DNA of 64,000 nt from Halobiforma lacisalsi AJ5 (GTDB lineage: Archaea; Halobacteriota; Halobacteria; Halobacteriales; Natrialbaceae), in contig NZ_CP019285.1 of NCBI RefSeq assembly GCF_000226975.2, positions 1,860,001-1,924,000 of the forward strand. The letters are read 5' to 3'. The notes under the pieces were generated by a model. It did not search any database, was not told the origin of the DNA, and worked only from the letters and a program-made list of their open reading frames with translations. Shown here one piece after another: positions 18,422-27,479 of the stretch; position 1 is the first letter of the stretch; each line of letters starts with the position of its first letter. Made by a program: the position numbers and the translations under genes.

Positions 18422-19537
18422 CTATCGGTCGGTCCCGCGGCCGCCGTCGGCTTCGGTCTCCGTCTCGATTTCGGGGTCGGTTCGACCTTCTTCCGCCTCG
18501 CGGTCCTGCCGACCATCGCTATCGCTTGCCGTCGACTTTCTCGTGATCCGCTCGAGGCGACGGCGCTGTTCGCGGTGTAAGGTGACGAGCAGGTCCGAGA
18601 GCACGCCGAACATTAGCAACTGGACGCCGAGCAGGATGCCGGCCGCGGAGACGAGCGCCAGGATCTCGTGGCCGATCCCGTACTGCACCCACTCCCAGAC
18701 GACGTAGGTCGCGATGAGCGCGCCAGTAACGATGCCCGTGACCCCGAGGCTGCCGAAATAAAAGAGCGGGTTGTTGGTCTTGGCCAGCGAGTACAGCGCC
18801 AGGATAATCGTTCCGCCGTCTTTCACGGGGTGAAGGTTCGTCTCGGAGTCCTCCGGTCGGGCACTGTAGCTGATCGGGACGACCGTCGTGTCGATGCCGT
18901 GTTTCACACACTCGACGGCAAGTTCGGTCTCGATCGTAAAGCCGTCAGAATCGAGCGAGAGACGTTCGAAAGAGTCGACCGTAAACGCCCGGTAGCCCGA
19001 GAGGATGTCCTCGTAGTCGGCCCCGTGGATGAACCGGAACGAGCGATTGATCAGCCGGTTCCCGACGCCGTTCAGCGCCTTCATCGCGTCGTCGTCCATA
19101 TCTGCGAACCGGTTGCCGATCACGTGCTCGTAGCCGCGGGACAGCGGCTCGAGCATCCGCTCGGCGTCCGCCGGGTCGTAGGTACCGTCGCCGTCGAGCA
19201 TCAGGACGTAGGGGACGTCGATGTACTCGACGGCCTCGCGGACGGCCTGTCCCTTCCCGTCGCCTGACTGGACGAGTACCTGTGCGCCGCGGTCGCGGGC
19301 GATCTCCTGGGTGTCGTCCTCGGAGCCGCCGTCGACGACGACGACGTTCCCGTAGCCCTCCTCGTGGAAGCCGTCGATCACGTCGCCGATCGTCGCCGCC
19401 TCGTCGAGGGTCGGAATGAGGACGCACACCTCGTCGGACGCGATCTCGCGCGTCGTCCCGGTATCGCTCATGGCGATGACCTCCCCACCGCCGTCGCGAT
19501 CCGCGTGCGCGAGCGTCCCGTCATTCTCCATCGGCAA
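18422..19537 (-). CDS. aglJ: dolichol-phosphate hexosyltransferase AglJ-like (GT2)
   Basis: It should add the first sugar to dolichol phosphate for S-layer N-glycosylation. The GT2/GT-A domain shows VCVLIPTLDEAATIGDVIDGF, VVVDGGSEDDTQEIA, a metal-binding LMLDGDGTYDPAD and DILSGYRAF. Two membrane segments near the C-terminus (LGVTGIVTGALIATYVVWEW and LVSAAGILLGVQLLMFGVLS) match the AglJ layout. A likely alternative start is Met at 19471 (MSDTGTTREIASDE), as the sequence before it is non-conserved. It follows aglM by 72 nt on the same strand. Confidence 0.88.
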   Translation of the reverse strand: MPMENDGTLAHADRDGGGEVIAMSDTGTTREIASDEVCVLIPTLDEAATIGDVIDGFHEEGYGNVVVVDGGSEDDTQEIARDRGAQVLVQSGDGKGQAVREAVEYIDVPYVLMLDGDGTYDPADAERMLEPLSRGYEHVIGNRFADMDDDAMKALNGVGNRLINRSFRFIHGADYEDILSGYRAFTVDSFERLSLDSDGFTIETELAVECVKHGIDTTVVPISYSARPEDSETNLHPVKDGGTIILALYSLAKTNNPLFYFGSLGVTGIVTGALIATYVVWEWVQYGIGHEILALVSAAGILLGVQLLMFGVLSDLLVTLHREQRRRLERITRKSTASDSDGRQDREAEEGRTDPEIETETEADGGRGTDR

Positions 19538-19609
19538 TCACTCTCTCGTCGGACCGCAAAAGGTTACTGAAAGTCGGCGTCCGGACGCCGCTCGAGACGA
19601 GGACGAGGG

Positions 19610-20911
19610 CTACCAGGTCAGCCCCTCGTACACCTCGAGGGCGTCCCGATCGACGTCGATCCGGCGCCCGTCGACCAGGACCCGCTGGGCCATCCCCTCG
19701 AACTCGCGATCGAGGTCGTCGAACTCCGGCCAGTCGGTCGCGACGACGGCCCCGTCGGCCCCCTCGAGGGCGGCTTCGGGGGACCCGGCGAACTCGAGGT
19801 CGGCGTCGGGATACTTCTCGCGGACGTTGTCCGTGGCGACGGGATCGTAAGCGACGACCGACGCGCCTCGGTTCTCGAGGTGCTCGAGGACGTCGAGTGC
19901 GCGGGACTTCCGGACGTCGTCCGTCCCCGGCTTGAACGAGAGGCCGAGGACGGCGATGCGGGCACCCTCGAGGTCGACGTGGTCGGCCAGCAGGGAGACG
20001 AGCCGAGTCGGCTGCTCGTCGTTGACCGCGACGGCGGCGTCCAGCAGTTCGGGCTCGTACCCCTGCTCGCGAGCGCCCGCCCGCAGCGCCGCGACGTCCT
20101 TCGGGAAGCAGGACCCGCCCCAGCCCAGCCCCGAGCGCATGAACCGCTCGGAGATCCGGTCGTCGAGGCCGACCGCCTCGAGCACCTCGTAGGCGTCGGC
20201 GCCGTACTCCTTCGCGATGTTCCCGAGTTCGTTGACCAGCGAGACCTTCGACGCGAGGAACGCGTTGTTCGCGTACTTGATGAGCTCCGCCTCGCGGACG
20301 GCTGTCTCGACGAGGTGGGTGTCGTCGTTTGCGAGAATGGGCGCGTAAAGCTCCCGGAGGGTTTCGGCCGCCTCGTCCGTTCGGGTTCCGAGCACGACCT
20401 TGTCCGGCTCGAGGAAGTCGCCCACCGCGGTCCCCATCCGGAGGAACTCGGGGTTCATCGCGACCTCGATCCCCTCGCCGATCGGGGTGCCCGATTCGTC
20501 GGCGAGGATCGGTGCGACGACCTCCTCCGTGGTGCCGGGGAGGACCGTACTCTTGACCACGACGAGGTGGTCGTCGTCTTTTTCGGTGAGGGCCTCGCCG
20601 AGCATCTCCGCACCGGCCCGCATCGGCGCGAGATCGAGACTGCCGTCCTCGCTCTGGGGCGTCGGGAGACAGAGGAGCGTGACGTCCGTCTCCCGGACTT
20701 CGGCGTAGTCCGTCGTCGCGCGCAGCGAGTCGCTCGCGTGCTCGGCGATGCGGGGCTCGAGGCCCGACTCGTGGATCGGGGCCTCCCCCGCGTTGATCGT
20801 TTCGACGATTTCTTCGTCGATCTCGACGTTGACGACGTCGTGGTCGAGGTCGGCGAGACAGGCGGCGACGGTGGTTCCGACGTACCCGCTGCCGACGATG
20901 GAGACGTTCAT
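19610..20911 (-). CDS. aglM: UDP-glucose 6-dehydrogenase AglM-like
   Basis: It oxidises UDP-glucose to UDP-glucuronate, a donor for the archaeal N-glycan. The 433 residues show the N-terminal NAD motif (VSIVGSGYVGTTVAACLADLGH-like), the mid-domain YANNAFLASKVSLVNELGNI, the catalytic Cys in GLGWGGSCFPKD, and the C-terminal GLSFKPGTDDVRKSRAL. It is followed by aglJ and preceded by the remains of aglF, the order expected in a haloarchaeal agl locus. Confidence 0.93.
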   Translation of the reverse strand: MNVSIVGSGYVGTTVAACLADLDHDVVNVEIDEEIVETINAGEAPIHESGLEPRIAEHASDSLRATTDYAEVRETDVTLLCLPTPQSEDGSLDLAPMRAGAEMLGEALTEKDDDHLVVVKSTVLPGTTEEVVAPILADESGTPIGEGIEVAMNPEFLRMGTAVGDFLEPDKVVLGTRTDEAAETLRELYAPILANDDTHLVETAVREAELIKYANNAFLASKVSLVNELGNIAKEYGADAYEVLEAVGLDDRISERFMRSGLGWGGSCFPKDVAALRAGAREQGYEPELLDAAVAVNDEQPTRLVSLLADHVDLEGARIAVLGLSFKPGTDDVRKSRALDVLEHLENRGASVVAYDPVATDNVREKYPDADLEFAGSPEAALEGADGAVVATDWPEFDDLDREFEGMAQRVLVDGRRIDVDRDALEVYEGLTW

Positions 20912-20974
20912 ACGGGATGCGAGGAGCGGTCGGCGTTAGTCGTTTTTGGTTGGTACCCACCGTTTCGCCGCAGG

Positions 20975-21690
20975 TCAAACCTGTCGGATGGCGGTCTCGA
21001 GTTCTCCTCGCTCTTCCCTTTCTGTTTGCTTCTCGAGTCGTTTTCTTCGATCTCGATCTTCGGGGTAGCCGAGATGTCGAGCCGTTAGCCACCTCCGGAT
21101 CGCGTCGATTGTCCGGCTGGACTGGATCAGCAGGTCAATTGCATCCGAGAGTTCGTACTCGCCGCAGCTGCTGGGTTTGACCAGGCGACTGGCGTGGAAT
21201 CTCGCTGGCGCGAATGTGTAGCAGCCAGTCATCTCGAGGGCGAAAGTCGGGCTGTCCGGTTTCTGCCTTACTGCGAGGATTTTGCCGTATTCGTTGGTGA
21301 GGACGCCGTACCGTAACGCTTCCTCGTGCGGGACTTCTTCGACGAGGAACGCGGCGTCAGCACGCTCTTTTCGGTGGGGTTTGTCACGTCACGCAAATCG
21401 CCCGGACGACTTATCCCTCGAATCAGCATGCAGTCGTCCACGTCGGGTTCGGCCTGCAGAACCACCTGGGCGAGCTCGAGTTGTTCGCACTGGCGAACAT
21501 ACGTGATCGGTACGTCCTCGCCCTCGTCGTCGTATCACTCGATGATCCGTTCCTTCCGATACGCGACGGTGGAAGCAGAGGCACCGATCTCGAGCATGTT
21601 GCTGGAGACGTTCCCGATGACGGGTGGCCGTCGACCTCGAGGAGTACTTTGGGTTTGTTTCGGTGGGGGCAGAGTGGGTATCATGGTAAA
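20975..21690 (-). pseudogene. decayed sugar-nucleotide (glucose-1-phosphate) transferase, aglF-like
   Basis: Fragments of one nucleotidyltransferase appear in different minus-strand frames: an eroded GTRLRP-like start, KPKVLLEVDG, IGNVSSNMLEIGASAS, VPITYVRQCEQLELAQ, DDCMLIRG, a shifted DAAFLVEEVPHEEALRYGVL, then MTGCYTFAPARFHASRLV and EYELSDAIDLLIQS up to YPEDRD. There is an in-frame TGA at 21535-21537 where Trp is expected, and at least two frameshifts. The gene is clearly non-functional. It lies directly upstream of aglM, where aglF belongs, and at the border with the AT-rich island, so island insertion may have come with its loss. Confidence 0.85.
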
Positions 21691-21824
21691 TACGGCGAAA
21701 CTGGGAAATCACATGCTTTCGAGATATAATCCTACCAATACATATCAAATACGGGAGGTAGCCGCCAGCTAGTATCTCGTAATAATGCCAATACTTTATC
21801 CCGTTCAAATCGTATTGGTGCCGT

Positions 21825-22829
21825 ATGGGACTAGTTAAAAAAGGAATACATACCTATCGAGAAAACGGCCTTCTAAATACGGTAGAAAAATCGACATCAT
21901 TTGTTCGATCACATCCCCACTACTTACACCACGCCATCACAAACTTGGCGTTTCGGTTGCGGTACGGCGAAGGAACGGATGTTATGGCAAAAGACTGGGA
22001 CAATCTATTACTGTTGGACGCATGTCGATATGATATATTTTCCGATGAAAATAATATTGACGGAGATCTTCAGTCGGTTATTTCTCATGGCTCCTCAAGC
22101 CTTGAATTTATTGAGGGGAACTTCGCGAATGAGGATCTCCACGACACGGTGTATGTAACTGCTAATACGTATTACGATGTCCTTGATGATGATGTTTTCC
22201 ACGCCGTAATAACCTGCTTTGATCACTGGGATGAGGAATTGATGACTGTCCCTCCCGGTGGTGTCGTGGAAACAGCGCTCAAGGCTCACGAGCAATATCC
22301 CCAAAAGCGTTTGATCATACACTTCATGCAGCCACACGCTCCGTACATCGGTGAAAAGGGGCGAGAATTGCGGGAACGATTGAGCCGTCAAATAAACATA
22401 ACAGGGATGACACTAGAGCGGGCTCAAAAAGACTCCCGTACAGAGACAGAGAACTCGCCCCGGACTGTCCAAACGATAGAAGCCCCTACAGTCGACGGGT
22501 TGGATGTTTCTGATACTGAAATAAGAGAGGCATACACAGAAAACCTAAATGTGGTTCTGTCCCACGTGAAAGAATTATTACCCCAACTAACTGGAAAGAC
22601 AGTGATTAGTGCGGACCATGGAGAGTTACTAGGAGAACGTGTGTTTCCCCTGTATCGGAAACGATATGAACACCCGACTTATCTCCACGTTCCGGAACTA
22701 TGTATTGTTCCTTGGTTAGTGATAGAGGGGGACGAAAGAAAATATGTCAATCCAGAACCCCCTGAACGATATGATTCGATGCGGCAGGAAGAGCTGGATG
22801 AAAAATTGGAAGCCCTTGGATACAGATAG
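21825..22829 (+). CDS. sulfatase/alkaline-phosphatase-superfamily protein, short form
   Basis: The 334-residue protein has an N-terminal region without signal peptide, then the metal strand NLLLLDACRYDIFSD, a middle block LIIHFMQPHAPYIG, and ISADHGELLGE with HPTYLHVPELCIVPWLV. It ends in LEKLEALGYR-type sequence, shared with the neighbouring sulfatases. No CxPSR formylglycine motif is present, so the nucleophile may be Ser or Thr, as in phospho- or glycerol-phosphotransferases of this superfamily. Codon use is AT-rich, unlike the flanking agl genes, suggesting transfer. A role in trimming or modifying surface glycan is inferred from location. Confidence 0.8.
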   Translation: MGLVKKGIHTYRENGLLNTVEKSTSFVRSHPHYLHHAITNLAFRLRYGEGTDVMAKDWDNLLLLDACRYDIFSDENNIDGDLQSVISHGSSSLEFIEGNFANEDLHDTVYVTANTYYDVLDDDVFHAVITCFDHWDEELMTVPPGGVVETALKAHEQYPQKRLIIHFMQPHAPYIGEKGRELRERLSRQINITGMTLERAQKDSRTETENSPRTVQTIEAPTVDGLDVSDTEIREAYTENLNVVLSHVKELLPQLTGKTVISADHGELLGERVFPLYRKRYEHPTYLHVPELCIVPWLVIEGDERKYVNPEPPERYDSMRQEELDEKLEALGYR

Positions 22830-22963
22830 CACATCCTTATCATGTGATGTTTGGAAGGCCATCTTGGGTCTATGTGATCAACCTGGATTCGGACTAACGA
22901 CTATAGCAACGCCTCCATCAGTCGTTTCTCAAGGTTTTTGTTCCTCAGCGAAAAAAGCATGAT

Positions 22964-24427
22964 ATGAGTGATTTGCCGAACGTTCTCTTGGTGATTTTAG
23001 ATAGCGCTCGAGCCAAGAACATGGGGGTGTACGGTTATGACCGTGAGACGACTCCGTTTTTGGACGGATTTGCGGAAGCGGCGACTCTCTATCAGCAAGC
23101 ACGTTCCCCGAGCATTCACAGCATCGCGAGCCACGTGAGTATGTTTACTGGATATCACGTAGAGGAACATCGGGCGATACACCACGATTCGCAAATTGAT
23201 TTAGAGGAGACCATCTGGAGAGAATTAAGCGGCGACCACGATTACAGTACCGGACTGTTCACACCGAATCGCATAATCTCGCATGCGTCTAACTTAGCGG
23301 AGGCGTTCGAGTTCACCGAGATAGCTGACGTTCAGACTTCGCATAAGCGTCGTAAAAAACTCTTCCAGGACGCGTACGGACCACGGGACACCAAAGCCCA
23401 TCTTTCGGTTTTTGGTAATTTTCAGCGGAGTTTAAAAAATGACCAACCACTTCGATCTCTTTGTAACTGCGGGTGGGAAGGATTTCGCAAACTGGAAACA
23501 AAAGTAAAACGGATAGACGACAACAAAACGATTTCTGGTGACCGGTTTATCGAGCGTTTCTTGGAGTGGGAAAAGGACCAGTCCGGACAATGGGCTGCCT
23601 GTTTGAATCTTATGGACACTCACAGTCCATACCTTCCCGACCCGCAATATAATCGCTGGGGGGACAAGTCAACGCTCAAGATGCAGAACGGAAAGACGAT
23701 CCCGAGTGGTGATCTGTTAACAGGGGTTCGTAGTTGGGATGAATTGCGGGCATTGGAAGCGTTGTACGATGGATCTATCTTTCAGGTTGACCAACAATTA
23801 AAAACACTTTTCAACCAATTATCAGAAGATGGTGAACTGGAGAACACGCTCGTGATTGTAACGAGCGACCACGGTGAGGGTTTTGGTGAAAGAAGCAGAC
23901 TTACTCCCGAAATCAAGATCCCGGGCCATAATTGGGGGATCCATGAGGTCCTTACTCATGTTCCGCTTATTGTTAAATATCCTGGTCAGAAGGACGGAAA
24001 ATCCGTCTCTGAAACGGCATCACTCACGAATATTCCGGACGTGATTCGGGCCGTACTGTCTTCTTCGAGTGAGAAAGATCAATTCACAAAGGACGACCTT
24101 GTTCTGTCATCAACATATAGAATGTTAGATAGAAATACGAATAAGTTCCCAACAATTGATAATATAAATAATTTCACTGGTCCCTGGCGAGCAGTTTATG
24201 AAAATAATAAAAATGGTGTAAAAAAGTATGCTCAGCACAAAGGCCAATCGGTCACGGTATCTATTGAGTCTCCATTTGAACAGGAAGTCGTTGAAGAACA
24301 TACGCCAAGACCAGTCAACGAAATATATGATGCCTTGCACCCTGCGGGAATAGGTGAGGACAATGATTCAGTTGGACTCACCGACGAACTAGAAGATCAC
24401 TTGAAGGATTTGGGGTATATTCGATAA
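22964..24427 (+). CDS. sulfatase-family enzyme
   Basis: The 487-residue protein carries NVLLVILDSARAKNMGVYGYDRETTPFLD at the N-terminus (paired metal Asp), then SPSIHSIASHVSMFTGY, AACLNLMDTHSPYLPD, VIVTSDHGEGFGE and HEVLTHVPLIVKYPG. The position of the CxPSR motif reads SPSIHS, so formylglycine formation is unlikely. It lies 134 nt after the first sulfatase-like gene on the same strand and shares its AT-rich composition. The substrate may be sulfated or phosphorylated surface sugar, which is inference. Confidence 0.88.
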   Translation: MSDLPNVLLVILDSARAKNMGVYGYDRETTPFLDGFAEAATLYQQARSPSIHSIASHVSMFTGYHVEEHRAIHHDSQIDLEETIWRELSGDHDYSTGLFTPNRIISHASNLAEAFEFTEIADVQTSHKRRKKLFQDAYGPRDTKAHLSVFGNFQRSLKNDQPLRSLCNCGWEGFRKLETKVKRIDDNKTISGDRFIERFLEWEKDQSGQWAACLNLMDTHSPYLPDPQYNRWGDKSTLKMQNGKTIPSGDLLTGVRSWDELRALEALYDGSIFQVDQQLKTLFNQLSEDGELENTLVIVTSDHGEGFGERSRLTPEIKIPGHNWGIHEVLTHVPLIVKYPGQKDGKSVSETASLTNIPDVIRAVLSSSSEKDQFTKDDLVLSSTYRMLDRNTNKFPTIDNINNFTGPWRAVYENNKNGVKKYAQHKGQSVTVSIESPFEQEVVEEHTPRPVNEIYDALHPAGIGEDNDSVGLTDELEDHLKDLGYIR

Positions 24428-24577
24428 TCGATGTCGAAAATCTCTTGCTATATGTGGAGCAAGTTCTCGATTCCGTTCTTTACGTTTGCTTCTTGTTAGA
24501 GCGGTGTTATTTCCGAAAATATACTCTTGAATCGTAATTCTCGTTAATAATAGGCACTTAACGGCTAATCAATCCAA

Positions 24578-26068
24578 TTATCGATAACCAAGAGACTCGA
24601 GACGGTCGAGCACCTCTTCTTCGTCGTCGTATTCGACACGTCTATTATCTGAGGCGTTGGGGTCGTTTTCGGAGTGAGTGTACCGCGAGAGCAGTTCTTC
24701 CAGTTGTGCCCGGAGTTTGGCCGCCTGTTCGGACCGGTCCTCGACGAGATTCTCCGTCTCGTTTGGATCCGTGGTCAAATCGTACAATTGCTCGGCTGCA
24801 CCATGAGGACGCTCACAGTATCGACACGCTGGATCACCGACTGCGCGCAGATACTTCCAATTCTGGGTTCTGATACCGCGGAATCGCTGTGTGTTCGCCT
24901 CTTCAAGCAAAATTGCTTCCCGGGAGTCCCACGTATCGTCACTATCTGATCCCTCAAGGAGAGGGAGAAGCGATCGACCATCTGCGTCGAATTCAGTTGG
25001 AGATCCCTTACTGTCGTCTAATACATCGAGTACGGTCGGTGCGATATCCGTAATATTGACAAGTTCGGAGACGCGATCGACCGCATCGAACGGTGGACGA
25101 ACGATCAGCGGGACGCGAACCGTCGCCTCGTAGAGGCCGTGGTGCTCGAAATAAATGTCGTGCTCGCCCAGCGACTCGCCGTGGTCGGCTACTATGAGGA
25201 CCAGCGTTTCCTCAAGCATCCCCCGATCGCGGAGAACGGAGAGAAGTGAGTCGATTTTCCGGTCGGCTTCGGTGGCCGCCGCGTCATACTGGGCTCGCGC
25301 GAGCGCTGTACCGATACCAACCTCGTGGCCTCGCCACTGGTCGTTGTTCTGATTGACTACGCCACCGGGTTGCAGACTGTTATAGGTGATCGATCCCGTC
25401 GGAAACCGTTCGGCAATCTCAGTTAGCGGCGTATTCTCGTATTCGAATCGTTCCAAGTATCGCTCGACGAGGTTTTCGTCGACGTCATACGGTGTATGCG
25501 TATCCATCAGGTGGACCAGTGAATAAAACCGGTCTGCGTCTTCGAGAAACGAATCGAACGCTTCGACGATTTCGTTTTCGTCGTCGCTTCCAGTTCGATC
25601 AGTGAGACTGTTATATACGCCGGAAATAACGTCTCCGATCGATGGATGGACCGAATAAAGGATGTCACTAACCGCCTTTTCCAAGGACTTGAGCCGCCAG
25701 TGAGCAGAAGTCAACTCCGGATAGCGATCGAAACCGCGACGGTGCCACCGTCCGAGTGGTCGCCCGAACGCACCGGTCGCGAATCCACGTTTATTAAGGA
25801 CTGACGGTAGCGTCGATGTGTCTTCAACACGCTTTTTTTCCATCTCGCTCACATGGGATCCGTGGTTGAGTACGCCATGTGTTCGCGGATACTGACCCGT
25901 CTGAAGTGATGTTAAGGCCGGGTCGGTCGCATTCGTCGTACTGTAAGCATTCTCGAAGATTGTTCCGTCAGCAGCGAGTTCGTCAATAGTCGGTGTGACC
26001 GATCGCCCGCCGTAACTCCCGACGCGGTCGACGCGAAGCGCATCAACGACGACGACGAGGATATTCAT
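24578..26068 (-). CDS. sulfatase-family enzyme
   Basis: The 496-residue protein begins ILVVVVDALRVDRVGSYGG and has STTNATDPALTSLQTGQYPRTHG at the nucleophile region, SLVHLMDTHTPYD, LIVADHGESLGEH and LYEATVRVPLIVRPP. The full-length C-terminal sulfatase subdomain is present (TQNWKYLRAVGDP ... ELYDLTTDPNETENL-like). The CxPSR Cys/Ser is not seen, with Thr-Asp-Pro in its place. It ends with RLESLGYR, like its neighbours. It is convergent with the second sulfatase gene and has more host-like GC. It is probably cytoplasmic or exported by a non-classical route, as there is no signal peptide. Confidence 0.88.
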   Translation of the reverse strand: MNILVVVVDALRVDRVGSYGGRSVTPTIDELAADGTIFENAYSTTNATDPALTSLQTGQYPRTHGVLNHGSHVSEMEKKRVEDTSTLPSVLNKRGFATGAFGRPLGRWHRRGFDRYPELTSAHWRLKSLEKAVSDILYSVHPSIGDVISGVYNSLTDRTGSDDENEIVEAFDSFLEDADRFYSLVHLMDTHTPYDVDENLVERYLERFEYENTPLTEIAERFPTGSITYNSLQPGGVVNQNNDQWRGHEVGIGTALARAQYDAAATEADRKIDSLLSVLRDRGMLEETLVLIVADHGESLGEHDIYFEHHGLYEATVRVPLIVRPPFDAVDRVSELVNITDIAPTVLDVLDDSKGSPTEFDADGRSLLPLLEGSDSDDTWDSREAILLEEANTQRFRGIRTQNWKYLRAVGDPACRYCERPHGAAEQLYDLTTDPNETENLVEDRSEQAAKLRAQLEELLSRYTHSENDPNASDNRRVEYDDEEEVLDRLESLGYR

Positions 26069-26205
26069 TGTTCGACCTTACTCGAGCAACGGATTAAAAT
26101 ACCACGTCTCGTACCGGTATCACGATCGTGCGTTCTGCGGGTCCTTGTTGTCTGGCCGTCAGCTACTTTCATTACTGGCTTCAATATCCATCGAAAACTC
26201 TCCGT

Positions 26206-27456
26206 ATGGTCCTCACTCGAGTACAGCAGAAAATTCGGGATCTCGGTCCTCTCGATCTGGTTCGCCGCGGATTCGATACTGCCGTCGCACCCAGACTCCT
26301 CCTTGCAAAACTGGCACTGGATACGCGAGTCCGATACCTCGATCGAGTGGCGCTCCGTCGTTCGGCTGGTGCTGATCGTCTATCCTTTGGACGTGCTGAG
26401 TCGGTCACTGTTCCATCACTTCCGGACGCGCCGGAGGATCTCAACCGAATGAGCGGCACCTACCGGTTCGATCGACCATTCGTCTGTCAACTATCGACCG
26501 CGCGGCTCCTTGGAGCCGATGCTCTCGTCGCCGCGCCAAACGGCGCGCTACTACTCGAAACATCTCTGGGTCGACGTGACCAACTCGAGCGATCGTTGCT
26601 TGCCGAACCCGAGCTCCTGGCGCGAACAATACGTGATCCGACGGCCCCGGGAGTCGCTCGCGCGGATGACGACCGGTTAGCAAACGTCTGCTCGTTCGTC
26701 GACGGCTGTCTCGGGGGCTATTCGCACTGGATCTTGAAAGGATTACCGCGCCTCGAAGGCGTTGCCAAGTGGGAACGTCAGACAGGACGCCGTGCAACGA
26801 TTCTTCTCTCGGGGAATCCGCCCAGTTGGGTTCTCGAATCTCTCGAGTATTTTGGATATGGCAAGCAAGTCGCAATGTGGCAGGGCAATCGGGCGACGGT
26901 CGATGGCCTGATCGTTCCATCCATTCGCTCTCCAGAACAACCGCGGTCAGCGTACGTACACCGGTTCACCTACGATCTCGGGTACAAAATACCAGCCCCA
27001 TCTGCCTGTCGTTGGCTCCGTTCTGTGGCCCGAGACGTACAAGCAGTGACGGACGAACAGTTATCGACGAGCAGGAGACGGCGGATCTATATCTCCAGAA
27101 GCGACGCCGATCGCCGAAGAGTGACCAATGAAACGAAACTCGTGGAGTCGCTATCCGAGCTCGGCTTCGAGTCGTACTCCTTGACGGATCTCTCCTTTGC
27201 TGAGCAGGTTCGACTCTTCTTCGAAGCGGAGGCTGTCGTTGCTCCCCATGGTGCCGGGTTAGCGAACCTCGTTTTTGCGGACGATTGTTCCGTACTTGAA
27301 CTGTTTGGGGAGAAAATAAAGCCGACGTATCGAATGCTCTCGGCGGCGCTCGATCTCGACTACGAGTTCCTTCGCTGCGATCCAATGAGATCTGATCTCC
27401 GAGCCGATCCGACATCCGTTCGCCGATGTGTTGAGCACCAACTGGGAGAACACTGA
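26206..27456 (+). CDS. GT61 (DUF563-type) glycosyltransferase
   Basis: The 416 residues match the DUF563/GT61 layout: a variable N-terminal half, then GGYSHWILKGLPRLEGV, the middle RRRRIYISRSDADRRRV, and the C-terminal YSLTDLSFAEQVRLFFEAEAVVAPHGAGLANLVF. That last block is the family's signature. The ATG at 26206 is preferred over the one at 26128, because the extra 26 residues are unlike the rest. It lies in the surface-glycan island, next to the sulfatases, and likely transfers a pentose or hexose to the glycan. Confidence 0.85.
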   Translation: MVLTRVQQKIRDLGPLDLVRRGFDTAVAPRLLLAKLALDTRVRYLDRVALRRSAGADRLSFGRAESVTVPSLPDAPEDLNRMSGTYRFDRPFVCQLSTARLLGADALVAAPNGALLLETSLGRRDQLERSLLAEPELLARTIRDPTAPGVARADDDRLANVCSFVDGCLGGYSHWILKGLPRLEGVAKWERQTGRRATILLSGNPPSWVLESLEYFGYGKQVAMWQGNRATVDGLIVPSIRSPEQPRSAYVHRFTYDLGYKIPAPSACRWLRSVARDVQAVTDEQLSTSRRRRIYISRSDADRRRVTNETKLVESLSELGFESYSLTDLSFAEQVRLFFEAEAVVAPHGAGLANLVFADDCSVLELFGEKIKPTYRMLSAALDLDYEFLRCDPMRSDLRADPTSVRRCVEHQLGEH

Positions 27457-27479
27457 CTTCTTTGTCATTTCCGATCACT

